DNA of 48,028 nt from Firmicutes bacterium CAG:646 (GTDB taxonomy: Bacteria; Bacillota; Clostridia; Lachnospirales; Lachnospiraceae): contig HF995384.1 of the NCBI GenBank assembly GCA_000432335.1, positions 1 to 48,028 of the forward strand, written 5' to 3'. The first letter of the stretch is position 1. The number at the start of each line of letters is the position of its first letter. Positions 23,109 through 32,253 of the stretch are shown here, one piece after another. Position numbers and translations under genes: made by a program. Under the pieces are notes generated by a model. It was not told where the DNA came from. It saw nothing but the letters and a program-made list of their open reading frames with translations, and made no database searches.

Positions 23109-24749
23109 TTAATTTGGACGTTTCAAATAGTTCCACGGAGATACATAGTCGTTATTCAGCATAATGCCAAGATGAAGATGTGGTCCTGTTGATACTCCGG
23201 TAGAACCCACATATCCAAGTACAGTTCCCGCTGATACGGTCTGACCTGTAGATATATCTGCAATCTTGCTCATATGCATATAAACAGATACCACTTGATC
23301 TGCATGTTGAATTTTTACATAATTTCCCATACTGGAATTATATCCATAGGCTAGTACTCTTCCATTGCAGACAGACACAATTTTAGAACCATGGGGTGCT
23401 CCAATATCAATTCCTTTATGATAAGTAGAGGCTCCTGCTGTTGGGGCTCCCCGATATCCATAGTCACTGGTGATTGTTGTATATCCAGGGCAGGGCCATA
23501 TGTAATCAGAAGTTTCTATATCTTCTACCCATTCACCAGAATTATTTACATAGCAGTTGCCAATCCAGGTATTTGCTGCCATACTTCCATCTGAATGGAA
23601 ATAATACCATTTATCATTAATTTCTCTCCAGGAAGAGCTTACTATGTTTCCCGATTCCGTAAAGTAATACCATTGGGAACCTGTTTTTAACCAACCCGTT
23701 TGCATGGCTCCCGAAGCGTTCAAATAATACCAGGTGTTACTTAATTCCAGCCAACCGGTTCGCATGGCTCCGGAGTTGTTCATATAATACCAAGAGCCGT
23801 CAATAAATTGCCAGCCGGTCTGCATAGCCCCAGATGAATCCATGTGATACCATACCCCGTGAATCCGTTGCCAGCCGGTTTGCATAGCGCCGGAATTGTT
23901 CATATAATACCAAGAACCGTTAATGAACTGCCAGTCGGCTTGCATGACCCCGGAAGCATTCATGTAATACCAGGAATTTCTAATCGACTGCCATCCAGTA
24001 GTCATAGTGCCAGAAGCATTCATGTAATACCAAGAACCATTAATAAACTGCCAATCCGTTGCCATAACTCCTGAAGGATGTAGATAATACCAATTTTCAT
24101 TCAACAACTGCCAACCAGTAAGCATTTTTCCAGATGAATTTAAGTAATACCATGTTTCTTCAATCTGTACCCAACCAGTCTGCATAGCTCCGGAGTTATT
24201 CATATAATACCAAGAGCCATTAATAAGTTGCCAGCCAGTCACCATAGCTCCCGAAGATTGTAGATAGTACCAGTTTCCATTGACAAACTGCCAACCGGTA
24301 GCCATATATCCAGAGGGGAGAAAATAATACCACACTCCGTTAATTTTTTGCCATTGAGAAGCAGGATAAGAACCATCCTCATTTTGATACCACCAGCCAG
24401 TGCTGTTTTTCATCCATTTTTCTTCGTAAGTTGGAGATGGAAGAGTTTCCGATTCTTCCTGTTGATTTTCCTGTTGAGATTCTTCAGGCAGTGGTGTTTC
24501 CACTTGCGGTACCTGCTGTGGTGCAGTGCGCTCCTCTTCTGCTATTTCATCTGAAGGTATCTCCTGCGATGGTCCTTCTGTCATTGTCTTTGTTTGGGAA
24601 TTTTCTTGCATTTCCAATGGAAAGGCTTCCTGCATATTCGGAATATCTTGTATTTCAGAATGTGTTTGCGCACCATGTATTGCTAAAACAGGACAGACCG
24701 TAAGAATAGCTGCCAGACAGGCACCACATAAAAGATTTTTCCTTTTCAT
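23109..24749 (-). CDS. Secreted M23 peptidase with cell-wall-binding repeats
   Basis: The ATG at 24749 is chosen for its GGAGG site, giving 546 residues; an upstream in-frame start at 24827 would overlap dtd. A signal peptide (MKRKNLLCGACLAAILTVCPVLA) is followed by a Pro/Glu/Gln-rich linker (about 30-105). About 14 aromatic repeats of roughly 20 residues come next (about 110-410, pattern NGSWYYMNNSGAMQTGW), of the choline- or glucan-binding type. The C-terminus is an M23/LytM peptidase with zinc ligands in YHKGIDIG (about 445) and PHLHLG (about 525). It likely anchors to wall polymers and cuts peptidoglycan cross-bridges. It shares no operon with its neighbours apart from adjacent dtd. Confidence 0.92.
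   Translation of the reverse strand: MKRKNLLCGACLAAILTVCPVLAIHGAQTHSEIQDIPNMQEAFPLEMQENSQTKTMTEGPSQEIPSDEIAEEERTAPQQVPQVETPLPEESQQENQQEESETLPSPTYEEKWMKNSTGWWYQNEDGSYPASQWQKINGVWYYFLPSGYMATGWQFVNGNWYYLQSSGAMVTGWQLINGSWYYMNNSGAMQTGWVQIEETWYYLNSSGKMLTGWQLLNENWYYLHPSGVMATDWQFINGSWYYMNASGTMTTGWQSIRNSWYYMNASGVMQADWQFINGSWYYMNNSGAMQTGWQRIHGVWYHMDSSGAMQTGWQFIDGSWYYMNNSGAMRTGWLELSNTWYYLNASGAMQTGWLKTGSQWYYFTESGNIVSSSWREINDKWYYFHSDGSMAANTWIGNCYVNNSGEWVEDIETSDYIWPCPGYTTITSDYGYRGAPTAGASTYHKGIDIGAPHGSKIVSVCNGRVLAYGYNSSMGNYVKIQHADQVVSVYMHMSKIADISTGQTVSAGTVLGYVGSTGVSTGPHLHLGIMLNNDYVSPWNYLKRPN
23520..24420 (-). repeat. 60-bp coding tandem repeats in the wall-binding region
   Basis: About 14 imperfect tandem units of 60 bp encode the WYYMNxSGAMQTGW modules. 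Units near 23760-23940 and 24180-24240 are almost identical in DNA. Such an array can change copy number by recombination. Confidence 0.85.
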
Positions 24750-24777
24750 GTCAATGATTCCTCCGTATGTATCTTCT

Positions 24778-25230
24778 CTATATGGCGATATTATTTTCAT
24801 CCAACACGATGGTAAAGGGACCGTCATTTTCCAGTGCCACTTTCATATCTGCCCCAAAGATACCTGTTTCCACTACAGGAATCTCTTTTTTTGCCTGGGA
24901 GATAATATATTCATACAATTCATTTGCCATGTCAGGCGATCCCGCTTCAATGAAACTTGGGCGATTGCCCTTTTTGCAATTAGCATATAAAGTAAACTGG
25001 GAGATCAACAACAATTCTCCTTCCACCTGTTTCAGGGACAGATTGGTTTTTCCTTCCATATCCTCAAAAATTCTTAAACCAATCAATTTTTGAAGGTATT
25101 TGTCAGCAATTTCTTTTGTGTCTTGCTTTCCCACTCCAATCAAAACAAGGAGTCCTTTTTCTATAGCTCCAACAGTAGTTCCATCCACACAAACGGATGC
25201 ATGATTGACGCGTTGTATTACAAATTTCAT
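24778..25230 (-). CDS. dtd: D-aminoacyl-tRNA deacylase
   Basis: 150 residues, full length. Signatures: MKFVIQRVNHASVCVDG at the start, the catalytic-site segment LLISQFTLYANCKKGNRPSF (about 78-97), and the cross-subunit GPFT motif in NDGPFTIVLD near the C-terminus. It hydrolyses D-amino acids and glycine mischarged onto tRNA. Its ATG overlaps the stop of the upstream transporter gene, so the two are coupled. Confidence 0.95.
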   Translation of the reverse strand: MKFVIQRVNHASVCVDGTTVGAIEKGLLVLIGVGKQDTKEIADKYLQKLIGLRIFEDMEGKTNLSLKQVEGELLLISQFTLYANCKKGNRPSFIEAGSPDMANELYEYIISQAKKEIPVVETGIFGADMKVALENDGPFTIVLDENNIAI

Positions 25231-26585
25231 TATTCCTCTCCTTTGTCATTATTCTTTTTCTCTTCCATAGATCGTTTGATTCCAGCCATAGGATTGACCT
25301 TACGATATCTGCTGAATGCCTGTGTCTTTTCAACTTCTGTATCCTTTTTACATACCGGTTTTAAGGTTTCTTCATCCAAATGATCCATATCCATATATTC
25401 TTCAACATCCAAGGGAAGTTTCTTCTTTTCCAAACGTCTGTTGATGATGTTTCTTATGATAGTACAGATAACGGCACAGGCAGGAACTCCCACAAACATG
25501 CCAAAGATACCAAACAGTCCTCCGCCCACTAAAATGGCAACAATAACCATGAAACTGGATAAGCCAGTGGAACCGCCAAGAATCTTTGGTCCCAGGAAAT
25601 TTCCATCAAATTGTTGAAGAACCAAAATAAACAGCACAAAATAGATACATTGTATCGGATTTACCAACAAGATCAAAAAAGCGCTGGGAATAGCCCCCAG
25701 ATATGGACCAAAAAAAGGAATCACATTGGTTACTCCAACAATAACGCTGACTAACAACGCATAAGGAAGGTTTAAAATCGTAGTCCCAATATAGCATAAA
25801 ATACCAATGATAATCGAATCCAGAATCTTACCCACAATGAAGCCGCCAAATGTCTTATCTATAAACTGAAGATCACGGATGATATTATTGGTGGTTTCCG
25901 GGCGGAAAATAGAATATAAAATCTGTTTTCCGTGAGCAATATATGTTTCTTTTCCATACAAAAGATAAATAGATATCATAGCGCCGATCACAAAATTCTT
26001 CAAAAATACAAGAAGTCCCACAAAACCTGTAGAAAAGTTTTTAACAATATTATTGATCTGGGGAAGCAGATCATTGGACAGCCAGGTTTCAGCTTTAGCA
26101 AAAATCGTAGAAAAAATCATATTAGAGTTTTCTGCCAGATCAGGATTATTTTTTAATATATCCGAAATCCCATGCTGTATATTATTGATATACCGCGGAA
26201 AACTGTCAATAATGTTTGTAATACTATTCAAAATCTCCGGAACAATCATGGACAGCAGCCCATAGATAATAAAAAAGAATAGGAGGAGGGATAAAAACAC
26301 CCCTATCATTCGTATAATCTTTTTTACTTTTTTTGTGGGTTCCCAGCCTTTCCACTCACAAAAGCGATAGATAATATTTTGTTCCATAAAACGTATTACG
26401 GGCCATAAAATGTAAGAAATGATTGCAGCATAAATGATGGGCGTCAAAATCGCATAGACTTTTCCTAGTCCTCTGCGCAGCGTATCCATATGAAAAATTC
26501 CAAAATAAAACAACAAACTAGCGGCAATAACGCAAAATATAGTAATCCCCCAGTGAAGATACTTTTTATCCCAACGGAAATTCAT
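25230..26585 (-). CDS. AI-2E family transporter (PF01594)
   Basis: The start at ATG 26585 has GGAGG upstream and gives 451 residues; ATG 26621 is an alternative. About seven to eight membrane helices are visible, including the N-terminal pair (about 8-30, 35-55) and the signature region GVTNVIPFFGPYLGAIPS (about 295-312). The family includes TqsA and several ion or small-molecule exporters; a quorum-signal role cannot be assumed. The C-terminal 80 residues are cytosolic and charged. Confidence 0.9.
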   Translation of the reverse strand: MNFRWDKKYLHWGITIFCVIAASLLFYFGIFHMDTLRRGLGKVYAILTPIIYAAIISYILWPVIRFMEQNIIYRFCEWKGWEPTKKVKKIIRMIGVFLSLLLFFFIIYGLLSMIVPEILNSITNIIDSFPRYINNIQHGISDILKNNPDLAENSNMIFSTIFAKAETWLSNDLLPQINNIVKNFSTGFVGLLVFLKNFVIGAMISIYLLYGKETYIAHGKQILYSIFRPETTNNIIRDLQFIDKTFGGFIVGKILDSIIIGILCYIGTTILNLPYALLVSVIVGVTNVIPFFGPYLGAIPSAFLILLVNPIQCIYFVLFILVLQQFDGNFLGPKILGGSTGLSSFMVIVAILVGGGLFGIFGMFVGVPACAVICTIIRNIINRRLEKKKLPLDVEEYMDMDHLDEETLKPVCKKDTEVEKTQAFSRYRKVNPMAGIKRSMEEKKNNDKGEE

Positions 26586-26650
26586 GTGTGTCCTCCATTC
26601 TTTGCTGAAATATAAAAACAAATAATATTTGCTTCGCAGGCAATATATAA

Positions 26651-26659
26651 ATTATATCA
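26651..26659 (-). promoter_or_regulatory. Extended -10 promoter upstream of the AI-2E transporter
   Basis: The minus strand reads TGATATAAT, a perfect TATAAT with a TGn extension, about 65 bp before the start at 26585. No clear -35 was found. Confidence 0.45.
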
Positions 26660-26756
26660 TAAATACCCCCAGACATACCATATTTTTTTAATTCTTTCTT
26701 TCCTTTTCTTACAAATTACGTTATAATTACTTGAAATATTTACAAGGAGAATGATT

Positions 26757-27479
26757 ATGAAACTACAACAGTTAATGAGTTATACACGACGGGCGATTGA
26801 CGACTATGATATGATCGAGGATGGAGACAAAATTGCCGTGGGCATTTCCGGCGGTAAGGATAGTCTTACACTGCTTTATGCCCTTCATGGGTTAAAACGC
26901 TTTTATCCACATCCTTTTGAACTGGAGGCGATTACCGTAGACTTGGGACATCCAGGATTTGACTTGACTCCGATCCGAAAACTATGTGAAGAGATGGAAA
27001 TTCCCTATACTGTAGTAAAAACAGATATTGCACAGATTATTTTTGACGAAAGAAAAGAATCTAATCCCTGCTCTCTTTGTGCTAAAATGAGAAAGGGCGC
27101 ATTAAATGAAGCCATCAAAAAAAACGGATGTAATAAAGTGGCTTATGCCCATCACAAGGATGACATTGTAGAGACGATGCTCCTCTCCCTGATTTTCGAA
27201 GGCAGATTTCATTCTTTTTCACCAAAAACATATCTGGATCGTATGGATCTTACTGTGATCCGTCCGCTTATGTATGTGAGTGAAGCAGATGTCCGGGGAT
27301 TTATGAATAAATATCAACTTCCAGTGGTAAAAAGTCCCTGTCCAGCAGACGGTTATACCAAAAGAGAATATGCAAAAAATCTGGTGCGCCAGTTAAATCA
27401 GGAACATCCGGGCGCAAAAGAACGGATGTTTTCCGCTATTGTCAATGGAAATATAAAAGGGTGGCCACGAAAACAGTAA
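26757..27479 (+). CDS. TtcA-like tRNA-modifying PP-loop ATPase
   Basis: The ATG at 26757 is favoured because AAGGAG (26744-26749) lies 7 bases upstream; ATG 26751 is only 1 base from it. 240 residues with the PP-loop SGGKDS (31-36). CSLC (about 102-105) and a later Cys in KSPCPAD correspond to the Fe-S ligands of TtcA/Ncs6-type tRNA thiolases. TtcA makes 2-thiocytidine 32 in tRNA, but this protein is about 70 residues shorter than the E. coli enzyme, so substrate identity is inferred. It is a single gene on the plus strand. Confidence 0.85.
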   Translation: MKLQQLMSYTRRAIDDYDMIEDGDKIAVGISGGKDSLTLLYALHGLKRFYPHPFELEAITVDLGHPGFDLTPIRKLCEEMEIPYTVVKTDIAQIIFDERKESNPCSLCAKMRKGALNEAIKKNGCNKVAYAHHKDDIVETMLLSLIFEGRFHSFSPKTYLDRMDLTVIRPLMYVSEADVRGFMNKYQLPVVKSPCPADGYTKREYAKNLVRQLNQEHPGAKERMFSAIVNGNIKGWPRKQ

Positions 27480-27496
27480 CATTTTGATTTATAAAA

Positions 27497-27540
27497 CTGC
27501 CCTCTTCAGTCATCAAGATAACAATAACTGAAAAGGGCAG
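27497..27540. terminator. Convergent terminator hairpin
   Basis: CTGCCCTCTTCAGT (27497-27510) pairs with ACTGAAAAGGGCAG (27527-27540) with one mismatch. On the minus strand the stem is followed by TTTTAT, so it best serves the kinase-like gene, and may also slow the ttcA-like transcript. Confidence 0.75.
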
Positions 27541-27592
27541 CTTACTCTTCTATCACTGTCAATACAGCGAACAGTAATATTTTTCTTTTCTG

Positions 27593-28237
27593 TTAGAAAA
27601 TTGGTTTTTTATAACCTTTTTCTTTTAGCCGAATAGCATTCAAAAGAAGTTCTACGGAACCGTCAATTCCCATTTTTCCGCTGTCGATACAAAGATCATA
27701 GGACTCCGCATCTCCCCAGCGTTTGCTTGTATAATAATTATAGTAGCTGGCTCTCTTTTTATCTGTCTTTAAGATCTTTTCTTTTGCTTTTGCATCTGTA
27801 AGATTATAGATTTTGGAAATTCTTCGAATCCTTGTTTGCAGATCTGCATGGAAAAATACGCTGAGACAATTTTCAAAATCTGCCAGAGCATAATCAGCGC
27901 ATCTTCCGATCATAATGCAGGGACCTTCCTGAGCGATTTTCTTAATGGTTTCAAACTGTGCCAGAAAAACCTTTTGATTGATAGGCATATCAGAAAAAGC
28001 AGCGGATGAATAACCAAAGGAATACGTATCCATAACCAGAGAATAAAGAAAACTATTCGTTGGCTTTTCATCATGATTTTCAAATAATTCCTGACAAAGT
28101 CCGCTGTCCTTTGCCGCACGGTCTAAAAGTTCTTTATCGTAACATTTAATCCCCAGTTCTTCTGCAAGAGCGCGCCCAATCTGCCGTCCTGCACTTCCAT
28201 ACTGTCTTCCTATTGTAATAATTGTTTTGGTCTCCAT
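27593..28237 (-). CDS. Cytidylate kinase-like family protein
   Basis: 214 residues of the Cytidylate_kin2 family (PF13189). The P-loop-like GRQYGSAGRQIG lies at residues 10-21, followed by CYDKELLDRAAKDSG and IMIGRCADYAL, then an LID-like basic segment RIRRISKIYNL. True CMP kinase (cmk) has a different Walker motif, and members of this family remain unassigned in most Firmicutes. It has a GGAGG site and an AT-rich upstream region, and is probably monocistronic. Confidence 0.85.
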   Translation of the reverse strand: METKTIITIGRQYGSAGRQIGRALAEELGIKCYDKELLDRAAKDSGLCQELFENHDEKPTNSFLYSLVMDTYSFGYSSAAFSDMPINQKVFLAQFETIKKIAQEGPCIMIGRCADYALADFENCLSVFFHADLQTRIRRISKIYNLTDAKAKEKILKTDKKRASYYNYYTSKRWGDAESYDLCIDSGKMGIDGSVELLLNAIRLKEKGYKKPIF

Positions 28238-28303
28238 AAAAAACCTCCGTTCTTGTTTATTCTTTTATCTATTATAGAATAAATTTGAACAATTGTATAG
28301 TCA

Positions 28304-29218
28304 TTATTTTCTTAAATTTTGTAATAAATGTATGAAATAGTTAGGCAACGGTGCTTCAAACTCCATATATTCTCCTGTAGATGGATGCATAAACCCTAAA
28401 ACCATGGCGTGAAGGCATTGTCCCTGAAGCTTAAAAGGGCATTTTGTCGGTCCATAAAGAGTATCACCTAAGAGAGGATGTCCTTTACTCGCCATATGAA
28501 CACGGATCTGATGGGTTCTTCCTGTTTCCAGCTGACACTCGATATAGGTATAATTGCCGAAGCGCTCCAACACTTTATAGTGGGTGACAGCTGGTTTTCC
28601 ATTTTTTTCATTGATGGCCATTTTCTTTCGGTCGATCGGATGACGTCCGATTGCTCCTACGATTGTTCCCGTATCCTCTTTCATATTTCCACAGACGAGT
28701 GCCCGATATTTTCGAGTAATAGAATGTTCTTTTAACTGTTCTGCCAAAATCTGATGCGCCTTATCATTTTTGCAAATAACGATTGCGCCTGTTGTATCCA
28801 TATCGATTCGATGTACGATTCCCGGACGGAGTACGCCGTTAATACCGGAAAGCTGTCCTTTACAGTGGAATAGTACGGCATTTACCACGGTCTGAGAATA
28901 ATGTCCTGCGCTTGGATGCACCACCATCCCTTTCGGTTTATTGATTACCAGAACATCTTCGTCTTCGTACAAAATATCCAGAGGAATATCTTCTGGCAGG
29001 ATATCCGGTTCCTGAAGTTTGGGGAGTTCCACACGCAGTTGATCGCCGCTTTGCACCTTGTAATTAGATTTTATCTTTTGATTATGAACTGTTACCTGTT
29101 CGTCCTTAATTAATTTTTGTATATAGGAACGGGACTGATCCGGCAGCTTTTGTGCAAGATATTTATCAATACGAAGATTCTGTTCCCCGTTGCCGACTTC
29201 AAAAAAAAATTCTTCCAC
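28304..29218 (-). CDS. rluD: RluD/RluA family 23S rRNA pseudouridine synthase
   Basis: 304 residues: an N-terminal S4 domain (LRIDKYLAQKLPDQSRSYIQKLI, about 16-38) and the pseudouridine synthase domain. The catalytic Asp lies in HRIDMDTTG (about 139), close to the family's HRLDxxTSG. Further motifs are NKPKGMVVHPS and ETGRTHQIRVHM. It most likely modifies large-subunit rRNA near helix 69, though RluA-like enzymes differ in target. It starts 2 bp after lspA ends, the normal lspA-rluD coupling. Confidence 0.92.
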   Translation of the reverse strand: MEEFFFEVGNGEQNLRIDKYLAQKLPDQSRSYIQKLIKDEQVTVHNQKIKSNYKVQSGDQLRVELPKLQEPDILPEDIPLDILYEDEDVLVINKPKGMVVHPSAGHYSQTVVNAVLFHCKGQLSGINGVLRPGIVHRIDMDTTGAIVICKNDKAHQILAEQLKEHSITRKYRALVCGNMKEDTGTIVGAIGRHPIDRKKMAINEKNGKPAVTHYKVLERFGNYTYIECQLETGRTHQIRVHMASKGHPLLGDTLYGPTKCPFKLQGQCLHAMVLGFMHPSTGEYMEFEAPLPNYFIHLLQNLRK

Positions 29219-29220
29219 CG

Positions 29221-29742
29221 TTATTTCTCCTTCTTTTTAAACTGAAGAAAAGAAAATTCTTCATCCTTATAAATAAACAGAATGCAAATGATCAGAGCAA
29301 TAAAAGAAACAACAACATAAATATCCGCCACATTGAAAATAGGAAAGTCAATGAGTGAAAAGTAGAAGAAATCAACGACATATCCCTGGATAATGCGGTC
29401 AATAAAATTTCCCAGAGCTCCGGCAGTCAACAAAACTGCAATTAAATGTAGCAAAAAATATCGTTTTGTCCTTGGAATCCTAAAATAAATCCATACAGCA
29501 ATGATGAGATAAGCCAGCGTCAAAAGAAAGAAAATCCACTGTTGTCCCTGAAGGATTCCAAAAGCCGCGCCATGATTTTCCAGATATTGCAGTTGGAATA
29601 CTCCTGGAATCCATACAATATCTTCCTGACCTTTCAGATGAAGTACCGCGAGATGTTTCGTCCACTGATCCAAAAAAGTAAGAAAAAAGATTCCCAGAAG
29701 CCCTCCGATACCATAAATAAGGGCAGATTTTTTATTCTCCAT
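29221..29742 (-). CDS. lspA: Lipoprotein signal peptidase II
   Basis: 173 residues with four membrane helices. The catalytic aspartates are in GNFIDRIIQGYVVDF (about 113-127) and FNVADIYVVVS (about 137-147). The early motif LDQWTKHLAV (about 24-33) is also conserved. It cuts prolipoproteins before the lipid-modified Cys. It overlaps the end of aroB by 11 bp and leads into rluD. Confidence 0.95.
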   Translation of the reverse strand: MENKKSALIYGIGGLLGIFFLTFLDQWTKHLAVLHLKGQEDIVWIPGVFQLQYLENHGAAFGILQGQQWIFFLLTLAYLIIAVWIYFRIPRTKRYFLLHLIAVLLTAGALGNFIDRIIQGYVVDFFYFSLIDFPIFNVADIYVVVSFIALIICILFIYKDEEFSFLQFKKKEK

Positions 29743-30838
29743 CGATTAAATCTCCATTGATAAAATTGATTGCTTCTACTAGTTCCTGATCTGTTACTGT
29801 TGTATCAATATAAGCCTGACCGATTTTTTTCAGAAGAATGAAACGAATGGTTCCGTTTACCATCTTTTTATCGGATTTTGTAGCCTGAAGAATCTCCTCT
29901 GCTGATAGTCCATTAAAGAAAATAGGAAGATCAAATCCTACATTCATATCACGAATCTCATAGAATTCTTCCAGTGAAAGGTCTCCGCGCTGGAAAGAAA
30001 TGTAAGCTGCGGCGATAGTTCCCAAAGCAACACATTGACCGTGGAGAAGACGAAAATCCATTAGCTTTTCAATGGCATGTCCTACGGTATGACCAAGATT
30101 CAAGACAGCTCTTTCCCCCTGTTCTTTCGGATCAGCTTCTACTACAGAGGATTTAATCTCACAGCATTTTTTAACCATCTTTGTCAGAACAGGACAGATG
30201 CGTTCCTGAATCTCTGACATGTGGTTAATTGTCCATTCATAAAATTTTCCATCCCGGATAAGACCTGTCTTTAAAACTTCTCCCATTCCGCTGGCAAATT
30301 GTTCATCCGACAGTGTTTTTAACGTCTGAAGATTCATATATACCAGACGCGGCTGATAAAAAGCTCCCACCATATTTTTATATTGCTCAACATCTACGCC
30401 GGTTTTTCCTCCGATGCTGCTGTCCACCTGAGCGAGAAGTGTTGTTGGAATCTGAATAAAATCAATACCTCGCAGATACGTTGCGGCCGTATAGCCGGTA
30501 AGATCTCCGGTAACGCCTCCTCCTAAAGCCACAAGAAGATCTTTTCTTGTATAATGGCGCTCAATCAAAAAACTATACAGCCCTTTTACCGTATCAAGAT
30601 TTTTTGATCCTTCCCCTGCGGGGAAAGTAAAAAGATCTACTTCTTTTTCCAAAACAGCAAGATTTTCTTTTACCTGATCTGCATAGAGAGGGGCCACACA
30701 ATCATCTGATACAATACAGATTTTATTTCCGGCAATCTCCAATGCTTTTATCTTATCTGCAAGCTCTGAAAAACTCTCTGATAAGATAATCTGATAATCA
30801 AATTCGCCCTCCCGATGCACTCTCAATTCCTTGCTCAT
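29732..30838 (-). CDS. aroB: 3-dehydroquinate synthase
   Basis: 368 residues. NAD-binding glycine-rich segment GGGVTGDLTGYTAATYLRG (about 103-121), TTLLAQVDSSIGGKTGV, KTGLIRDGKFYEW and the zinc-ligand segment NLGHTVGHAIE (about 247-257). It converts DAHP to dehydroquinate in the shikimate pathway. Its place between ylmH and lspA is a metabolic gene inside a division and wall cluster; many relatives carry divIVA around this point. Overlap with lspA shows co-transcription. Confidence 0.95.
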   Translation of the reverse strand: MSKELRVHREGEFDYQIILSESFSELADKIKALEIAGNKICIVSDDCVAPLYADQVKENLAVLEKEVDLFTFPAGEGSKNLDTVKGLYSFLIERHYTRKDLLVALGGGVTGDLTGYTAATYLRGIDFIQIPTTLLAQVDSSIGGKTGVDVEQYKNMVGAFYQPRLVYMNLQTLKTLSDEQFASGMGEVLKTGLIRDGKFYEWTINHMSEIQERICPVLTKMVKKCCEIKSSVVEADPKEQGERAVLNLGHTVGHAIEKLMDFRLLHGQCVALGTIAAAYISFQRGDLSLEEFYEIRDMNVGFDLPIFFNGLSAEEILQATKSDKKMVNGTIRFILLKKIGQAYIDTTVTDQELVEAINFINGDLIDGE

Positions 30839-30850
30839 AAGTAACTCCTC

Positions 30851-31624
30851 CTATATATATCGGCTTACAGTTACACTGCATCTGCCCTTTTTTGTTGTGT
30901 ATCCCATACCTTCATAGCGAAACTTTCCATATCCTCGGACGGAAACAATATCTCCCTCTTTCAGGGGATGACCATTGGAAACAACCATTTTCCCATTTAC
31001 AAATACTTTTCCGCCTTCAATCAGTCCCAGCATACTGGCTCTGGAAGAAGAAAATGCCAGTCCAATCATAGCATCCAGACGTACAGACGCCACAGTACCA
31101 CGTATTTCTTTCAGCTTCGGCTTTGGAAGTTCCTGAGGGTCGGAAACATAAACCGTTTTTACTGAAGTATGGCGGATGCGATCCAGGTTTTGCAAAAGAA
31201 ATTCGGTCATTTGTTCATGACAAAACAAATAAGCATCCTGATCTTTGATTACGATATCCCCCAACTTAGACCGATCAATCCCCAGATGAATCAGAGCTCC
31301 CAGATAATCTCGATGGGAAAGATTTTCGCAAAATTTTCTGGAAGAAGGCTGGATTTTTAAACAATCAATGGGATAAAAAGACAACCTATCTTGTTCTTCT
31401 TCATAAGAAAGAGCATCAGGAAGAAATGCTGCTATCTGACGCTCCGCTCCTTCATAGCCCCCGAAGAAACGGATGTGAACTCCGTTTTCCTCCGGGCGAA
31501 AGCTATGTACCATATGAAGTTCGTTTAAATCCAGAAAATCAGTGTAGACGGCAATATCCCGATAATAGGCAGTTCTAGAAAGATCCTGTAATCTCTTTTT
31601 AAATATTGCATCTTGTTCTTTCAT
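30851..31624 (-). CDS. ylmH: YlmH family RNA-binding S4 protein
   Basis: 257 residues. The N-terminal two thirds match YlmH (YTDFLDLNELHMV, FFGGYEGAERQIAAFLPDA, GALIHLGIDRSKLGDIV). The C-terminal S4 domain (SVRLDAMIGLAFSSSRASMLGLIEGGKVFVNG, about 180-211) binds RNA. YlmH family members act on stalled 50S-peptidyl-tRNA complexes. It lies 2 bp after sepF as in other Firmicute division clusters. Confidence 0.93.
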   Translation of the reverse strand: MKEQDAIFKKRLQDLSRTAYYRDIAVYTDFLDLNELHMVHSFRPEENGVHIRFFGGYEGAERQIAAFLPDALSYEEEQDRLSFYPIDCLKIQPSSRKFCENLSHRDYLGALIHLGIDRSKLGDIVIKDQDAYLFCHEQMTEFLLQNLDRIRHTSVKTVYVSDPQELPKPKLKEIRGTVASVRLDAMIGLAFSSSRASMLGLIEGGKVFVNGKMVVSNGHPLKEGDIVSVRGYGKFRYEGMGYTTKKGRCSVTVSRYI

Positions 31625-31626
31625 AA

Positions 31627-32238
31627 TTAAAAATTAGTCCTTACCGAGGGAACATCGAAGGCTCCACTCAAAATTTCCTGAAAATCGCCAGAAATCTCCA
31701 CATTGGCAGGTGTCAAAATAAAAATATAGCTGGATATCTTCTGGAGACTTCCTCCGATAGAGTAACAGGCACCAGAGGAAAAATCAATGATCCGCTGTGC
31801 CACATCCACATCAATTCCTTCCAGATTCAGTACGACAGTACACCGGTCAATAAGAGTATCCGCAATGTCTCTGGTATCTTCCATAGAACTTGGTTTAATC
31901 ACGCATACTTCCATATTATTTCCCGTACCTGGCTTTCTGTTCCGCATCGGTGTAATCTTGGAAGAGGAAGGAACTGTTTTCGGCTGCTGTTTCGCTGTTT
32001 TGGCTGCGGAAGCCGAAGGCTGCTTTAAGTCTGCTGTATGGATCTTTTTCGCAGGCTTTACATAGGTTTCCTCCTCATCTTCTTCGTTATCCAGATCATC
32101 CTCCAGTTTTTTGAAAAAGCGATGCTTTGGTTTCTCATCTTCCAATGCTTCCAATTCATCATCGTCGAAAAATTCATCGTCATCGTCAAAATCATCATTT
32201 AACCGGATTGCATCTAAAAACTTATCTAAAACACTCAT
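31627..32238 (-). CDS. sepF: Cell division protein SepF
   Basis: 203 residues. The N-terminal amphipathic helix MSVLDKFLDAIRL can bind membrane. A long acidic linker (about 15-100) is followed by the SepF core (about 108-195): CVIKPSSMEDTRDIADTLIDRCTVVLNLEG, GACYSIGGSLQKIS and YIFILTP. SepF polymerises and tethers FtsZ to the membrane. The linker is longer than in Bacillus SepF (about 150 residues in all). It is flanked by yggS and ylmH in the classic order. Confidence 0.94.
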   Translation of the reverse strand: MSVLDKFLDAIRLNDDFDDDDEFFDDDELEALEDEKPKHRFFKKLEDDLDNEEDEEETYVKPAKKIHTADLKQPSASAAKTAKQQPKTVPSSSKITPMRNRKPGTGNNMEVCVIKPSSMEDTRDIADTLIDRCTVVLNLEGIDVDVAQRIIDFSSGACYSIGGSLQKISSYIFILTPANVEISGDFQEILSGAFDVPSVRTNF

Positions 32239-32253
32239 TTTATAATCTCCTAT

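Noticed and set aside
23844..24074. 76-residue plus-strand frame with internal repeats
   Set aside because: It is the antisense image of the wall-binding repeats, with no start signal.
23520..24420. Regular ~60-bp periodicity resembling a CRISPR array
   Set aside because: The units are contiguous without unique spacers and encode aromatic wall-binding repeats in one frame.
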